Assembly: GCF_017255015.1 (NCBI RefSeq)
Contig: NZ_JAFKCS010000005.1
Location: forward strand, 122,859 to 186,858
Length of the DNA: 64,000 bases
DNA from: Bowmanella yangjiangensis
GTDB lineage: Bacteria > Pseudomonadota > Gammaproteobacteria > Enterobacterales > Alteromonadaceae
Reading direction: 5' to 3'
Each line of letters starts with the position of its first letter. The stretch's first letter is position 1. Below are positions 1 to 9,215 of this stretch, piece by piece. The notes below the pieces were generated by a model, which saw only the letters and a list, made by a program, of their open reading frames with translations, made no database searches and was not told where the DNA came from. The position numbers were made by a program, and so were the translations under genes.

Positions 1-1
1 G

Positions 2-2044
2 GTGCTGATGGCCCAGCCATTTTCCTACAGCTATCCTCTGGTGGATGTTCAGGGCAACTGGGGAGCGCCAGATGATCCCAAATCTTTTGCCGCCATGCGT
101 TATACCGAGGCGCGCTTATCCCGCTACAGTGAGTTGCTGTTAAGTGAACTCGGACAAGGCACGGTAGATTGGGTACCCAACTTTGACGGCACCCTTAAAG
201 AGCCTAAAGTGCTGCCAGCCCGTTTGCCGCATATTCTGATGAACGGCGTAACAGGCATTGCGGTAGGTATGGCCACCGATATTCCACCGCACAACTTACG
301 CGAGCTGGCGCAGGCTTGTGCCTACTTGCTGGATAACGGCAAGGCCCAGGTTGAAGAGCTGATGCAATTTGTGCATGGCCCGGATTATCCTACTGAAGCC
401 GAGATTATTACGCCAAGGGATGAGATCCAGAAGATCTACGAGTCTGGTCGGGGCTCCATCAAGGCCCGCGCTGTATACGGTGAAGAAAATGGCGAAGTAG
501 TGATTACCGCGTTGCCGCATCAGGCGTCAGGCGGCAAGATTCTTGAACAGATCGCCGCTCAGATGCAGGCCAAAAAGCTGCCCATGGTGAGTGATTTACG
601 CGATGAATCCGACCATGAAAACCCCACTCGTTTGGTAATTACACCGCGCTCTAACCGAGTTGACGTAGAACAGCTGATGCAGCATTTGTTCGCGACGACG
701 GATTTGGAAAAAAGTTATCGGGTCAATCTGAATATGATTGGTCTGGACAACCGGCCCAAAGTCAAAGACCTGAGCACTATTCTCAGTGAATGGCTGGAGT
801 TTCGTCGCGATACAGTGACCCGTCGTTTGCAGTATCGCTTGGAAAAGGTGTTGGCCCGACTGCATATTCTGGAAGGTTTACTGATTGCCTTTTTGAATAT
901 CGATGAAGTCATTCACATCATCCGCACCGAAGAGGAGCCTAAAGCTGTATTGATGGCCAGATTTGGGCTAAGTGATAAACAAGCCGAAGCTATTCTTGAG
1001 TTGAAGTTACGTCACTTGGCTAAGCTGGAAGAAATGAAGATCCGCGGTGAGCAGGATGAATTAGCCGTTGAACGTGACAAGCTGCAGGCTATTCTTGGCT
1101 CTAACACCAAGCTTAAAAATCTGATTAAGAAAGAAATCCTGGCAGACGCCGAACATTATGGTGACGACCGCCGTTCACCTATCATTGAGCGGGTTGAAGC
1201 CAAGGCGCTGTCGGAAAAAGAACTGGTGCCTTCGGAAGCGGTAACCATCGTTCTGTCCGAAAAAGGCTGGGCACGCTGTGCCAAAGGCCATGATGTGGAT
1301 GCCCCTGGTCTTAGCTATAAGGCAGGTGACCAGTACCTGGCCTCAGCGAAAGGGCGTAGCAATCAACAGGCCGTGTTCCTGGATTCTTCAGGGCGAACTT
1401 TTGCCTGTGATGCCCATACCTTGCCATCCGCTCGTAGTCAGGGCGAACCATTAACCGGTCGCTTTAATATTGTTGGCGGTGAGAGCTTTGAACATGTGGT
1501 GATGGGCAATGATGACGACCAGTATTTACTGGCGTCAGACGCTGGCTATGGCTTCATTGGCAAGTTCGCTGACATGGTCAGTAAGAACAAGGCTGGTAAG
1601 GCCTACCTGAGTCTGCCTATGGCAGCCAAAGTGATTACGCCGCAGCGTGTACGCAACTTACAAAGCGATTACTGCCTGGCTATCTCCAATGAGGGGCGGA
1701 TGCTGATGTTCCCGCTCAAGGATTTACCTGAGTTGGGTAAAGGGAAGGGAAATAAGATCATCAGTATTCCTTCTGCCAAAGCTCAGGCCCGTGAAGAGTA
1801 CGTAAAGGTGCTGGCCGTGGTGCCGGACGGTGCTCAGGTTAAGGTGCTGGCAGGCAAACGCGGCATGACCTTAAGTGCGGAAGATCTTAGTCACTTCCAG
1901 GGAGAACGAGGCCGTAGAGGGCATAAACTACCCCGTGGCTTGCAACGTGTAGATGGGATTGAGGTGATATTGCCCGACGGTAAAGCAACCGCCGTAGAGG
2001 CCGAAGAGCCGGGCAATGACGCTCCGACCCTGGATTTAAGTTAA
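2..2044 (+). CDS. parC: DNA topoisomerase IV subunit A (5' truncated by window)
   Basis: ParC is the DNA cleavage/rejoining subunit of topoisomerase IV, which works with ParE to decatenate daughter chromosomes. The reading frame is open to the window edge, so the N-terminus is missing. The active-site tyrosine lies in [10 protein letters not shown] at residue 34 of the visible frame. In E. coli ParC this tyrosine is residue 120, so roughly 85 residues, including the quinolone-resistance region, lie outside the window. The visible part covers the rest of the breakage-reunion domain, a coiled tower region (about 280-390) and the C-terminal beta-pinwheel, with motifs such as GKGNK and [10 protein letters not shown]. 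The stop codon overlaps the 3' end of the convergent yeiH by 9 bases. ParC rather than GyrA is chosen because of the short C-terminal domain and the lack of an obvious GyrA box. Confidence 0.95.
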   Translation: MLMAQPFSYSYPLVDVQGNWGAPDDPKSFAAMRYTEARLSRYSELLLSELGQGTVDWVPNFDGTLKEPKVLPARLPHILMNGVTGIAVGMATDIPPHNLRELAQACAYLLDNGKAQVEELMQFVHGPDYPTEAEIITPRDEIQKIYESGRGSIKARAVYGEENGEVVITALPHQASGGKILEQIAAQMQAKKLPMVSDLRDESDHENPTRLVITPRSNRVDVEQLMQHLFATTDLEKSYRVNLNMIGLDNRPKVKDLSTILSEWLEFRRDTVTRRLQYRLEKVLARLHILEGLLIAFLNIDEVIHIIRTEEEPKAVLMARFGLSDKQAEAILELKLRHLAKLEEMKIRGEQDELAVERDKLQAILGSNTKLKNLIKKEILADAEHYGDDRRSPIIERVEAKALSEKELVPSEAVTIVLSEKGWARCAKGHDVDAPGLSYKAGDQYLASAKGRSNQQAVFLDSSGRTFACDAHTLPSARSQGEPLTGRFNIVGGESFEHVVMGNDDDQYLLASDAGYGFIGKFADMVSKNKAGKAYLSLPMAAKVITPQRVRNLQSDYCLAISNEGRMLMFPLKDLPELGKGKGNKIISIPSAKAQAREEYVKVLAVVPDGAQVKVLAGKRGMTLSAEDLSHFQGERGRRGHKLPRGLQRVDGIEVILPDGKATAVEAEEPGNDAPTLDLS

Positions 2045-2054
2045 AGCCAGGGTC
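2026..2054. terminator. Hairpin shared by convergent parC and yeiH ends
   Basis: GACCCTGG (2026-2033) is perfectly complementary to CCAGGGTC (2047-2054), with a 13-base loop that contains both overlapping stop codons. There is no clear T-run, so its role as a bidirectional terminator is inferred from position. Confidence 0.5.
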
Positions 2055-3034
2055 AGGATTAGTCCACCGCCAATCAGCAACACAAATAGCGCCGCCGCCA
2101 TCAGCAAGGGGCGGCGCCCTGCTTTTACGACATCAGTAATGCGGGTGTTTAGCCCCAATGCCAGCATAGACATAGTCAGCATCAGCTCGTCGGCGTACCT
2201 AATCGCCGCGAGGTTATCACCTGACAGCCAATCCGCGGAGCTAATTAAACTACAAGCCAGAAAGCCCAGCGCAAACCAGGGGATATGCAGCCTTGTACCC
2301 TCTTCGCGCGGCTCACTTTGATGAAACCAGCCAAGCCACAGTAAAAAGGGGGCGAGTAGCATCACCCGTAGCATCTTTTCGATAACGGCCACCTGTTGCA
2401 CAGGTTCATTGATGGCACCGGAAGCGGCCGCGACTTGAGCGACTTCATGCACGGTAGCGCCAATCAGCAAACCCAACTGGTGCTCAGTGACAGGTAGTAA
2501 GGCATACGCCAAGGGATAGAACAGCATGGCCAGGCTGCCAAACAACACCACACAGCCTATGGCAACTGAGACTTTTTCGTCACTGGCTTTGAGCTGTGAC
2601 TGACAGGCCAGCACCGCCGCTGCGCCGCAGATAGCACTACCTGCCCCCACCAGCAGACTGGTTTGCTTATCCAGTCCCAGCTTCTTACCCAGCCATAGCG
2701 CTGTGCTGATGGTGATGGTTAGAATCAAGGCTGCTAAGAGCACGCCACTGATCCCGACCTGCTGAATCTGGTCCAGGCTTAAACGAAAGCCGTATAGAGC
2801 GATGGCGAGGCGCAGCAAGGGCCCTTTAGCCCACTGCACTGTGTTACTGAATCGGGTTTCCAGGTGCTGATAGCCAAAGTGTCCTAGCACCATACCCAGC
2901 AATATTGCCAGCATAAGCGGTGATGCCGTCACCCAGCCAAGTTGATTAGCAGTAATGCATGCCCAACTGAGTAGTCCAAGTAACAGGAGGGCGGCAATAT
3001 GGCTGAGGCGAGAAATAGGCAGAGAAAGCGACAT
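2036..3034 (-). CDS. yeiH: YeiH/UPF0324 family inner-membrane exporter (putative sulfate exporter)
   Basis: This is a polytopic membrane protein of 332 residues, the usual size for the YeiH/UPF0324 (TIGR00698) family. It has about ten hydrophobic segments. The conserved central part reads [15 protein letters not shown], and further on comes [14 protein letters not shown]. Family members are annotated as putative sulfate or small-anion exporters, but the substrate is not firmly established. The start is supported by a strong AAAGGAGA site five to six bases upstream of the ATG. It is divergent from a LysR gene, matching the yeiE-yeiH arrangement of enterobacteria, which suggests control by that regulator. 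Its 3' end overlaps parC tail to tail. Confidence 0.85.
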   Translation of the reverse strand: MSLSLPISRLSHIAALLLLGLLSWACITANQLGWVTASPLMLAILLGMVLGHFGYQHLETRFSNTVQWAKGPLLRLAIALYGFRLSLDQIQQVGISGVLLAALILTITISTALWLGKKLGLDKQTSLLVGAGSAICGAAAVLACQSQLKASDEKVSVAIGCVVLFGSLAMLFYPLAYALLPVTEHQLGLLIGATVHEVAQVAAASGAINEPVQQVAVIEKMLRVMLLAPFLLWLGWFHQSEPREEGTRLHIPWFALGFLACSLISSADWLSGDNLAAIRYADELMLTMSMLALGLNTRITDVVKAGRRPLLMAAALFVLLIGGGLILTLALT

Positions 3035-3126
3035 ACAACATCTCCTTTGGAGAACATTGGTATATCTTAGAACGGTATTTTATATAAGAATAATGTATTA
3101 ATTTCATAAAAATATGAGTTGTAGTT
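3035..3126. promoter_or_regulatory. Divergent promoter region between yeiH and LysR gene
   Basis: The 92-base intergenic region is AT-rich and holds both promoters. It contains short interrupted AT-rich palindromic stretches (around 3075-3115) of the sort LysR proteins bind (T-N11-A), but no single site can be assigned by eye. Confidence 0.35.
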
Positions 3127-4014
3127 ATGTATTTAAATCTGCATCTACTCAGGATCTTTATGCATGTGGCGGAACTCGGGAGCTTTTCCCGCGCCGCTGA
3201 GCAATTGGCTATCACCCAACCCGCCGTATCAAAAGGCGTAGCGGAGCTGGAAAGCCAATTGAGCCTGGCCTTACTGGAGCGCACCAGTGCCTCTCTGAGA
3301 GGACGACGTCAATGGCAGCTAACTGAGCATGGCCGGGCTTTGCTGGAACATGCCAAAGGTATCTTTGCGTTGGAGCGCGCTGCTATTGATGACTTGCAGG
3401 CCCGACTTGATTGCCAGCGCGGCCATCTTCATCTGGGGGCGAGCAGTACCATTGCCGGATATTGGTTAGCGGACGTTTTTACGAGATTTTGTGCCCAGTA
3501 TCCAGATGTTCAGGTGAGCGCCATGTCGGGCAATACCGAGGAAATCTGCCAGGCACTGTTGGATTGCAGGTTAGATTTGGCACTGGTTGAGGGGCAAGTC
3601 AGCGATCCTCGGATTGCCGTCAGCCATTGGTATGATGAGCCGCTGAAACTGGTTTGCCCGGCAGATTGGCAAGTAAATGGTAAAAATCTGAATAGGTTGC
3701 GTTGGCTGTGGCGGGAACCTGGCTCAGGTACCCGAAGCTGGATGGAGCAACACCTGCAGGATGCTGGCATAGTGCCTGAATCAAGCCTGGAGATTGGCAG
3801 TAATGAGGGGATCGCGCGCGCTGTGGCCGCGGGGCTGGGATTGTCTATTCTGCCATTGAAAGTTTGTGAGGAGTTACTTACCCTGGGGCGTTTGCAAGTG
3901 TTGGATACAGCCTGGAGCAAGAGTCTGTATCGTCCCTTGTTTTTGTTACAGCTTCAGCAGCGCCCCTTGTCTCCTTTGGCTCAGGCATTCAAATTCATGT
4001 TAAGCACAAATTAA
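3127..4014 (+). CDS. LysR-family regulator, YeiE/CbbR-like
   Basis: This is a 295-residue LysR-type regulator. The N-terminal winged helix-turn-helix (residues 1-60) has the classic FSRAAEQLAITQPAVSKGVAELE pattern. It is followed by a linker helix and an effector-binding domain (about 90-290) with GASSTIAGYWL, typical of the CbbR/CysB/YeiE subgroup. It is divergent from the yeiH-like gene with a 92-base shared promoter. By analogy with yeiE-yeiH it probably activates the exporter and represses itself. The ligand is unknown. The ATG at 3127 is the natural start because the HTH begins within a few residues of it. Confidence 0.85.
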   Translation: MYLNLHLLRIFMHVAELGSFSRAAEQLAITQPAVSKGVAELESQLSLALLERTSASLRGRRQWQLTEHGRALLEHAKGIFALERAAIDDLQARLDCQRGHLHLGASSTIAGYWLADVFTRFCAQYPDVQVSAMSGNTEEICQALLDCRLDLALVEGQVSDPRIAVSHWYDEPLKLVCPADWQVNGKNLNRLRWLWREPGSGTRSWMEQHLQDAGIVPESSLEIGSNEGIARAVAAGLGLSILPLKVCEELLTLGRLQVLDTAWSKSLYRPLFLLQLQQRPLSPLAQAFKFMLSTN

Positions 4015-4108
4015 TATTGAAGAAAGCCGATAGGTACTGCTGTCTTCCATGCACAAAGCCGCTGGATTGCGGAGGCAGACTATTAAATTTACATCAGGGA
4101 AGGGTCTA

Positions 4109-4544
4109 TGTCTGAGCTTGCCAATAAATTCGTTTTTCCTAGCGAGATCAAGCCGCTATCAGTAAGGAAACAGCGCAGATTGAGCTGGAGAAAGCCATGA
4201 TAGAAGCTGAAACGGTACGTACCTTAGCGGAAGCCGAAGCTTACCAAAAAAAGGTTATATTGCAGGCCGACAATGCCTTGGCACAAAAACTGGACGCCGA
4301 AGTGAAGATACAGCAGCTCTGGGCCGACGCCTTCGCCCGCCGCCAGGTACCGACCTATGTTTTCGGTGGTGGTGAATCCGGCGCACCTACTGGCAGTGAT
4401 GCTGAGGCCAAGGTGTTTATGCAGATGCTGACATTGGATGCGGCTAAACGCCTTAGCTATGACCGCGAGCTGAATAAGAAAAAAGGGATTAGATCTGGCA
4501 GCTTGGTCAATTTGAAACCGCTAAGCTGCCAGTGCCTATATTGA
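4109..4544 (+). pseudogene. Remnant of an SPFH/band-7-like protein (C-terminal part)
   Basis: From about 4146 the frame encodes an Ala/Glu/Lys-rich helical tail (ISKETAQIELEKAMIEAE, then LAEAEAYQKKVILQADNAL). A more globular end follows, with WADAFARRQVPTYVFGG and FMQMLTLDAAKRLSYDREL. This looks like the C-terminus of a flotillin/SPFH-type membrane-scaffold protein. The N-terminal SPFH domain is absent. A possible original start at 4109 (ATG, MSELANKF) is in a different frame that stops at about 4201. Read together, this is a gene that lost its middle through deletion and frameshift. A short protein from ATG 4197 (115 residues) is still open. Its stop overlaps the next start as TGATG, so it could still couple translation of the amidohydrolase. 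Homology is by pattern only. Confidence 0.5.
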
Positions 4545-5953
4545 TGAATGTATCAGGGGGGAAATTGCCAGGGAGATTGATAAGATCTGGAATTAGACTT
4601 GCGCTATTTTGGTGCTGCGCGACATTTGCTTTAGCTGCGCACAAAGCGGAAGAGTACTTGGTCATGCCTCGTCAGTCTGTTGCGTTAATAGGTGTCGACG
4701 TCCTGAGCAGCAAGGGTGTCCTGCGGGCGCAAACCATTCTGTTAGAGGATGGCCGAATCTCAAAGATTGGCCCTGGTCCTGATGTATCTGTGCCCGAACA
4801 TGTAAAGACACTGAACTTGCCAAACCATACCGTTATTCCTGGTCTTGTTGGGATGCATGACCATACCCATATGCCAGGACAGACCTTTATGGGGGCAAGC
4901 GCTTCCAGATTGTGGTTGGCCAGCGGCGTAACTACAGTGCAGACCGCCGGAAGTGCTGATTTTTCGTCAGAACTGGCGTTAACTGAAGCCATTAGAGCGG
5001 GGGACGTTGCAGGCCCCAGAATTTTCCCAACGGCCCCCTATCTTACTGGGCCAGATGGTAACGGGCCAATGGCCAAACCGAAGACACCGGATGAGGCCAG
5101 ACAGCTGGTTCGTGATTGGTCCGCGTCTGGGGCAACATGGTTTAAGCTATATCGCCATATTCAACCTCATATTGCCGAGGCAGTGATCGATGAGGCTCAT
5201 AAGCTAGGACGTAAGGTAACCGGCCATTTATGTTCTCTCACATTTAGTGAAGCAGCTCGGTTAGGTATAGACAGTATCGAACATGGTTTAATCTCTGCTT
5301 CAGACTTTATTGCGGAGAAGACTACAGGCCAATGTATCTCGAACCGTTCTACATTGGCCGGATTGGAAATGGATGATCCAAGAATAAAACTGCTAATCGA
5401 CCTGCTAGTCGCAAAGCAGGTCACCTTAACTTCAACTTTGGCGATTATTGAATCCCATTTTGCTCATCGCCCACAGGCAGATGAGCGCAGTCTGGTGCTT
5501 CTGTCTGAGACCTGGCGGGAGCAATACGAAACACGTCAGCATCGCCTTAGACAAACCGGCGGTCAATTACCTCCCTCTGTTTTAGGTAAACTAATGGCCT
5601 TTGAAGTGCAATTCTCTAAGGCCGGAGGGCGGCTTGTAATGGGGCCGGATCCCGGACGACATGTGCTGCCCGGCTATGGCAACCAAAGAGGATTTGAACT
5701 GCTGGTCGAAGCTGGCTTTAGTGTGCATGAAGCGTTAGAAATTGCTACTGCAAATGGAGCGGAAGCCCTTGGCATAGGGGAGAAGGTTGGCCGTATAAGC
5801 GAGGGATACTTGGCAGATCTGGTTATACTTGAAGGTGACTTATCTGCTGACCCTGGCGTTATTCGTAATGTAAAACTGGTAATAAAGGGGGGCGAACTAT
5901 ACTCTCCCGCTAAATTGCTAGCTGGCTTGGAAGGCAAGTTTGGCCCTCAATAG
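4544..5953 (+). CDS. Exported amidohydrolase (imidazolonepropionase-like metal-dependent hydrolase)
   Basis: This amidohydrolase-superfamily enzyme is about 469 residues long. The N-terminus has a basic stretch and a hydrophobic segment ending in ALAA, consistent with a Sec signal peptide and a periplasmic location. The metal and catalytic set is complete: His-x-His in MHDHTHMPG (H107 and H109 from this start), a likely carboxylated Lys (FKLY, K201), His in GHLCS (H228), His in IEHG (H247) and Asp in GPDPGRH (D369). The C-terminal beta-sandwich returns with GRISEGYLADLVIL. Related exported members hydrolyse Xaa-Pro or cyclic imide/dipeptide substrates; the substrate here is unknown. I chose ATG 4544, which overlaps the preceding stop (TGATG); a GTG at 4532 is also in frame. 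Confidence 0.8.
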   Translation: MNVSGGKLPGRLIRSGIRLALFWCCATFALAAHKAEEYLVMPRQSVALIGVDVLSSKGVLRAQTILLEDGRISKIGPGPDVSVPEHVKTLNLPNHTVIPGLVGMHDHTHMPGQTFMGASASRLWLASGVTTVQTAGSADFSSELALTEAIRAGDVAGPRIFPTAPYLTGPDGNGPMAKPKTPDEARQLVRDWSASGATWFKLYRHIQPHIAEAVIDEAHKLGRKVTGHLCSLTFSEAARLGIDSIEHGLISASDFIAEKTTGQCISNRSTLAGLEMDDPRIKLLIDLLVAKQVTLTSTLAIIESHFAHRPQADERSLVLLSETWREQYETRQHRLRQTGGQLPPSVLGKLMAFEVQFSKAGGRLVMGPDPGRHVLPGYGNQRGFELLVEAGFSVHEALEIATANGAEALGIGEKVGRISEGYLADLVILEGDLSADPGVIRNVKLVIKGGELYSPAKLLAGLEGKFGPQ

Positions 5954-5985
5954 AAGGTAAAGAGCTACGGTCATTGATGCTTACC

Positions 5986-7134
5986 TTATTCCTGTCTGAG
6001 CAACAGACTGGCCATGGCTTGATTAAATACCATTATCCAGTTGGGACAGAATTGACCGGGGGCAACGCGGTTGATCTCCATCACCGCACGCTTTTTCGGG
6101 CGCTTTGTGTGAGTGTCATGGGCGCGGGCGTGGGTCAGGGCATCAAAGGTGTCAACAATCGCCAGAAGCTTGGCACCTTCGCAAATATCCGCATCTTTTA
6201 GACCCAAAGGGTAACCAGAACCATCAATGCGTTCATGGTGTTGGATAACGATTTTACGTGCCTCATTCCACTGATCAAGGTGTTCAAGTAGCCGTGCACT
6301 TTTATAAACGTGAGAGCGCATCAGATTAAATTCAGCTTGCTCCAACGGGGTATTCTTGTGCAGTACTTTTAATGGCATAAAAGCCATGCCAAAGTCATGA
6401 ACATAACAAGCCACCGCTAACTGGTTGGGTTCAACTGGGTTGCCTTTGAGTTTATTCAGATAGAGCGCCAACCGGGCAATACGGTCACCGCGTCCACGCC
6501 AATACTGAGAGCGGCGCTCCACCGGCTCCATCAATTCCCGGAAGAAGATAATATCTCTATGTTCATCGTCATCATGGTCGCCATGCAGACCAATGTCATC
6601 CAGTGCATCGCCGCTGCTTTTCTCTGTTGTTGCCACAGGTGCTTGTGAAGCCGAAGGATGGGCATCCAGAGTTGGGTCCAGCAACAACACTGACTCGGCC
6701 AGCAGCTTCTCATGCTCTTGGGGGTTATCTGGTTTAATGCGGGCGATTTGTTTAACCAGTAGCTGATAAAGGCCTTCGTCGTATTGGGCGCTACCAGACT
6801 GAATGCAACTTTGTACAAAGAGTTTTACCCTGTCCATGGTTAGCAATACCAGGTCACTCATGGTGCTGGTGTAGCGAATTTGCCCTTTACGCAGGTAATC
6901 CAGCAAATCTTCAACATGCTGAAGTAAGGGGATCATGGGGGTGAAATTGACTAAGCCCAAATCCCCTTTGATAGTGTGAATAGAGCGAAACAGTGCACGT
7001 TGCAGTTCGTTATCCTGAGGTTGCAGCTCTAATTCCATCAGCGTTTGTTCGCTGGCCTCATAGAGCTCGTTGATCTCCTCTAACAGGTCATTAAGGATAT
7101 CGTTGTCCAAATCATCATGTCGGAATGTCTGCAT
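5986..7134 (-). CDS. Hpt-HD-GYP fusion protein, probable c-di-GMP phosphodiesterase
   Basis: This 382-residue protein joins two signalling modules. Residues 1-110 form a histidine phosphotransfer (Hpt) domain with phospho-acceptor His53 in SIHTIKGD. Residues 200-340 form an HD-GYP domain with HD at 246-247, HHE at 299-301 and DGSGYP at 304-309. HD-GYP domains hydrolyse cyclic di-GMP. The usual HDIGK is HDFGM here, so one metal-site lysine is replaced and activity may be altered. There is no membrane segment, so it is cytoplasmic. A receiver domain is the usual partner of HD-GYP; here an Hpt domain takes that place, implying input from a histidine kinase relay. An AAGG sequence lies eight bases before the ATG. 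Confidence 0.85.
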   Translation of the reverse strand: MQTFRHDDLDNDILNDLLEEINELYEASEQTLMELELQPQDNELQRALFRSIHTIKGDLGLVNFTPMIPLLQHVEDLLDYLRKGQIRYTSTMSDLVLLTMDRVKLFVQSCIQSGSAQYDEGLYQLLVKQIARIKPDNPQEHEKLLAESVLLLDPTLDAHPSASQAPVATTEKSSGDALDDIGLHGDHDDDEHRDIIFFRELMEPVERRSQYWRGRGDRIARLALYLNKLKGNPVEPNQLAVACYVHDFGMAFMPLKVLHKNTPLEQAEFNLMRSHVYKSARLLEHLDQWNEARKIVIQHHERIDGSGYPLGLKDADICEGAKLLAIVDTFDALTHARAHDTHTKRPKKRAVMEINRVAPGQFCPNWIMVFNQAMASLLLRQE

Positions 7135-7327
7135 GCTGCTGCCTTATTCTTCGCATCATCAGCGAAACTATCTTGTGTCACAGAGTGTAATCGGACTGCG
7201 AGATAGTTTCATCACCTTTGACGCGCTTTGCCTTAATGGCTGAGCATCCCGCTGATACCAAGATGGATATTACTGATCAGATATCCTCAAGGATGAAAAA
7301 GGGTATACTCTGCGACCTGATTGATTC

Positions 7328-8065
7328 TTGGGTGTTGCTGTGCTTGCTCTGATTCGTATCCCGCTGGTTTTGCTCTATTTCGTCGTCGTTAATCTGTTGT
7401 TGTTATTGATCTGTCTGGTCAGGCCGTTTCATCGTGACAATGTGCATCACGGCGCCCGACTATATGCGGGTATTTCACGTTTATTGGGCGTGCGGGTTGT
7501 GGTGCGGGTTGCAGAGGAAGTAAAAGCCGGTGGTCCATATGTGTTTATTGGTAATCACCAGAACAGTTATGACTTAATTACTATCTGCGCTGCCACTCAG
7601 CCAGGCACTGTGACTGTTGGTAAAAAGAGCCTGGTGTGGGTGCCTTTAATGGGTCAGGTGTATTGGTTGTCGGGTAACATCCTGATTGACAGGCTAAATA
7701 GCAGCAAAGCCAGCAGTACCCTTAAACAAACCATTCGTAAAATTAAACAACGTCGTATATCTGTGTGGATCTTTCCTGAAGGTACACGCAGTAATGGACG
7801 TGGGCTACTGCCGTTTAAAACCGGGGCATTCCGAATTGCCCGGGAAACTAACGAACCTGTGTGTATGATCTGTGCCAGCGAACTACACAATAAAATTAAG
7901 TGGAACCGCTGGAACAATGGTGTGGTACTGGTCGATGTTACCGGGCCTGTGGTACTGGATGACAGTCGAGAATTGAAAGAATGGACGCAGTATTTTTATC
8001 AGCAAATGCAGGACAAGCTTGAACAGCTGAACAAAGAAGTTGCCGAACTGGAAGCGAAGGCTTGA
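7328..8065 (+). CDS. plsC: 1-acyl-sn-glycerol-3-phosphate acyltransferase
   Basis: PlsC transfers a second acyl chain to lysophosphatidate, giving phosphatidic acid in the inner leaflet. The 245-residue protein has an N-terminal membrane segment (about 5-30), the catalytic HX4D box in NHQNSYD (His77, Asp82) and the acceptor-binding FPEGTRS (149-155). Length and motif spacing fit bacterial PlsC. No ATG lies near the start. TTG 7328 and GTG 7340 are both in frame and no strong ribosome site separates them, so the start is uncertain by a few residues. It lies in the broad parC neighbourhood, as in other gammaproteobacteria. Confidence 0.9.
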   Translation: MGVAVLALIRIPLVLLYFVVVNLLLLLICLVRPFHRDNVHHGARLYAGISRLLGVRVVVRVAEEVKAGGPYVFIGNHQNSYDLITICAATQPGTVTVGKKSLVWVPLMGQVYWLSGNILIDRLNSSKASSTLKQTIRKIKQRRISVWIFPEGTRSNGRGLLPFKTGAFRIARETNEPVCMICASELHNKIKWNRWNNGVVLVDVTGPVVLDDSRELKEWTQYFYQQMQDKLEQLNKEVAELEAKA

Positions 8066-8131
8066 TGTTAATTGGCGATAGCGCAAAAGCAGGCTAGACT
8101 GCGGGCAATTTACTACAGATGGGACACAACA

Positions 8132-8479
8132 ATGAGTGCCGAACTTAACGAATGGTATGAATTCAATCAGGAAACCATTGACGCGCTATTAAATGACGGC
8201 AGCAATGCCGAATTGCCGCATTCCATTGAGTATCATTTTGCCAGCGATAACTTTGACCGCCTGGAAAAGGCCGCGGTTGACGCTTTTAAGGCGGGCTTTG
8301 AAGTGGGTGATGCCGAAGAGTTGGTGCTGGACGACGGCGGTACCTTGTTCTGCTTTGACGCGGTAATAGAGCGTCCGCTGGAGCTGGACGTTATCAACAA
8401 AGACACTGACACCTTGTTGGCTATTGCCGATAAGCATGATGTGCACTATGACGGTTGGGGTACGTACTTCGTCGAGTAA
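8132..8479 (+). CDS. rraB: Regulator of ribonuclease E activity B
   Basis: RraB is a small acidic cytoplasmic protein that binds RNase E and modulates mRNA decay. This ORF (115 residues from ATG 8132) has the family's acidic composition, the AELVLDDGG-like strand (EELVLDDGGTLF) and the C-terminal YDGWGTYF signature. It is slightly shorter than E. coli RraB, about 138 residues. The frame is open upstream to 8072, but the upstream residues are basic and unlike the family, and GGGACA precedes ATG 8132. It follows plsC by 66 bases, so co-transcription is possible. Confidence 0.85.
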   Translation: MSAELNEWYEFNQETIDALLNDGSNAELPHSIEYHFASDNFDRLEKAAVDAFKAGFEVGDAEELVLDDGGTLFCFDAVIERPLELDVINKDTDTLLAIADKHDVHYDGWGTYFVE

Positions 8480-8502
8480 CTCCCCCTGGCCGTGTTCTTG
8501 CG

Positions 8503-8694
8503 CTAGTGAATTCCCACTGGGAGTATTGCTGAGAACTCGGCCTGACTCTGAACCTGCTTAGCAATATCCTGCCCTTGTGCTTCCGCCAGTAGGGCAGCCA
8601 TAGCATCCATAATATCCAAAAACTGAATAAGCTGACCTTCATTCAAGGTTACTGATAACTTTTCAATGTTATTGATCAAGGCTTTAGTGGTCAT
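8503..8694 (-). CDS. Small hypothetical protein
   Basis: This 63-residue ORF starts at ATG 8694 with GGAG six bases upstream. The protein is predicted to be helical, with hydrophobic heptads (IQFLDIMDAMAALLAEA), and to be cytoplasmic. I do not recognise the family. It sits tail to tail with rraB and 94 bases downstream of the Arc-like gene on the same strand. Clean start signals and amphipathic helices make it more likely real than not. Confidence 0.5.
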   Translation of the reverse strand: MTTKALINNIEKLSVTLNEGQLIQFLDIMDAMAALLAEAQGQDIAKQVQSQAEFSAILPVGIH

Positions 8695-8788
8695 CGGACA
8701 CTCCGTCAAAATTCTGTTGCTCGAGGCTGAATGACGTTATTAATTCAAAAGCCATGCCAGATGATTTTGTTTTTGTGCTTTCTTCTTT

Positions 8789-8995
8789 TTACTCGTCCTG
8801 TGGGCTATCCGGCGATTTTTCTTCCACTTCTGTAACGACTTTTTGCACTAGCTTGACCCTGCCCTGGCGCACTAACGCGTCGCGAAGTACATACTCTATT
8901 TGCGCATTCAGGCTACGCAGTTCATCGTCTGCCCAGCGCTGCATAGCGGCAAGGACGTCGGCATTAATGCGAAGTGGATAGGCTTTCTTAGACAA
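8789..8995 (-). CDS. Arc-like ribbon-helix-helix DNA-binding protein
   Basis: This 68-residue protein has a short basic N-terminal strand (KKAYPLRI) followed by two helices (ADVLAAMQRWADDE and LNAQIEYVLRDAL). That is the layout of Arc/MetJ-type ribbon-helix-helix repressors, which bind DNA as dimers through the strand. The C-terminus is an acidic tail (EVEEKSPDSPQDE). Its start overlaps the upstream small ORF by 8 bases, which itself overlaps the SPFH gene by 20, so all three probably form one translationally coupled operon. A pair of tandem 8-bp palindromes lies 15-33 bases ahead of the operon's first gene (10065-10083) and is the obvious candidate autoregulatory operator. Confidence 0.75.
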   Translation of the reverse strand: MSKKAYPLRINADVLAAMQRWADDELRSLNAQIEYVLRDALVRQGRVKLVQKVVTEVEEKSPDSPQDE

Positions 8996-9215
8996 ACTTA
9001 TACCTTAAAAATTGGGTCGTAACGGATGGGTAACAAATGCCATAGCGGTCAGTGGTGACTATGTTGTCGATATGTGCAAGCTGGTGTGGGGCCATTAGAA
9101 CAACGACCTCGCAAGATGTCTCCACTGCTGGTTTCATTTTATTATACGCTGATTCAGCGGCGGTAAGGGTGCTTACCACCGCCAGTAAGCTCAGGCTAGT
9201 AAAGGCTGCCAGCAT
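8988..9215 (-). CDS. Small exported hypothetical protein
   Basis: This 75-residue ORF lies between the SPFH gene and the Arc-like gene, overlapping both (20 and 8 bases). The N-terminus is hydrophobic ([18 protein letters not shown]) and resembles a signal peptide, leaving a mature peptide of about 50 residues with two cysteines. The family is not recognised. The overlapping arrangement argues for a real, translationally coupled gene. There is no independent strong ribosome site. Confidence 0.5.
   Translation of the reverse strand: MLAAFTSLSLLAVVSTLTAAESAYNKMKPAVETSCEVVVLMAPHQLAHIDNIVTTDRYGICYPSVTTQFLRYKFV

Noticed and set aside
8789-9215. Classical toxin-antitoxin pair (Arc-like protein plus small upstream ORF)
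   Set aside because: The partner has a signal-peptide-like N-terminus and sits in an SPFH operon; nothing resembles a known toxin fold.
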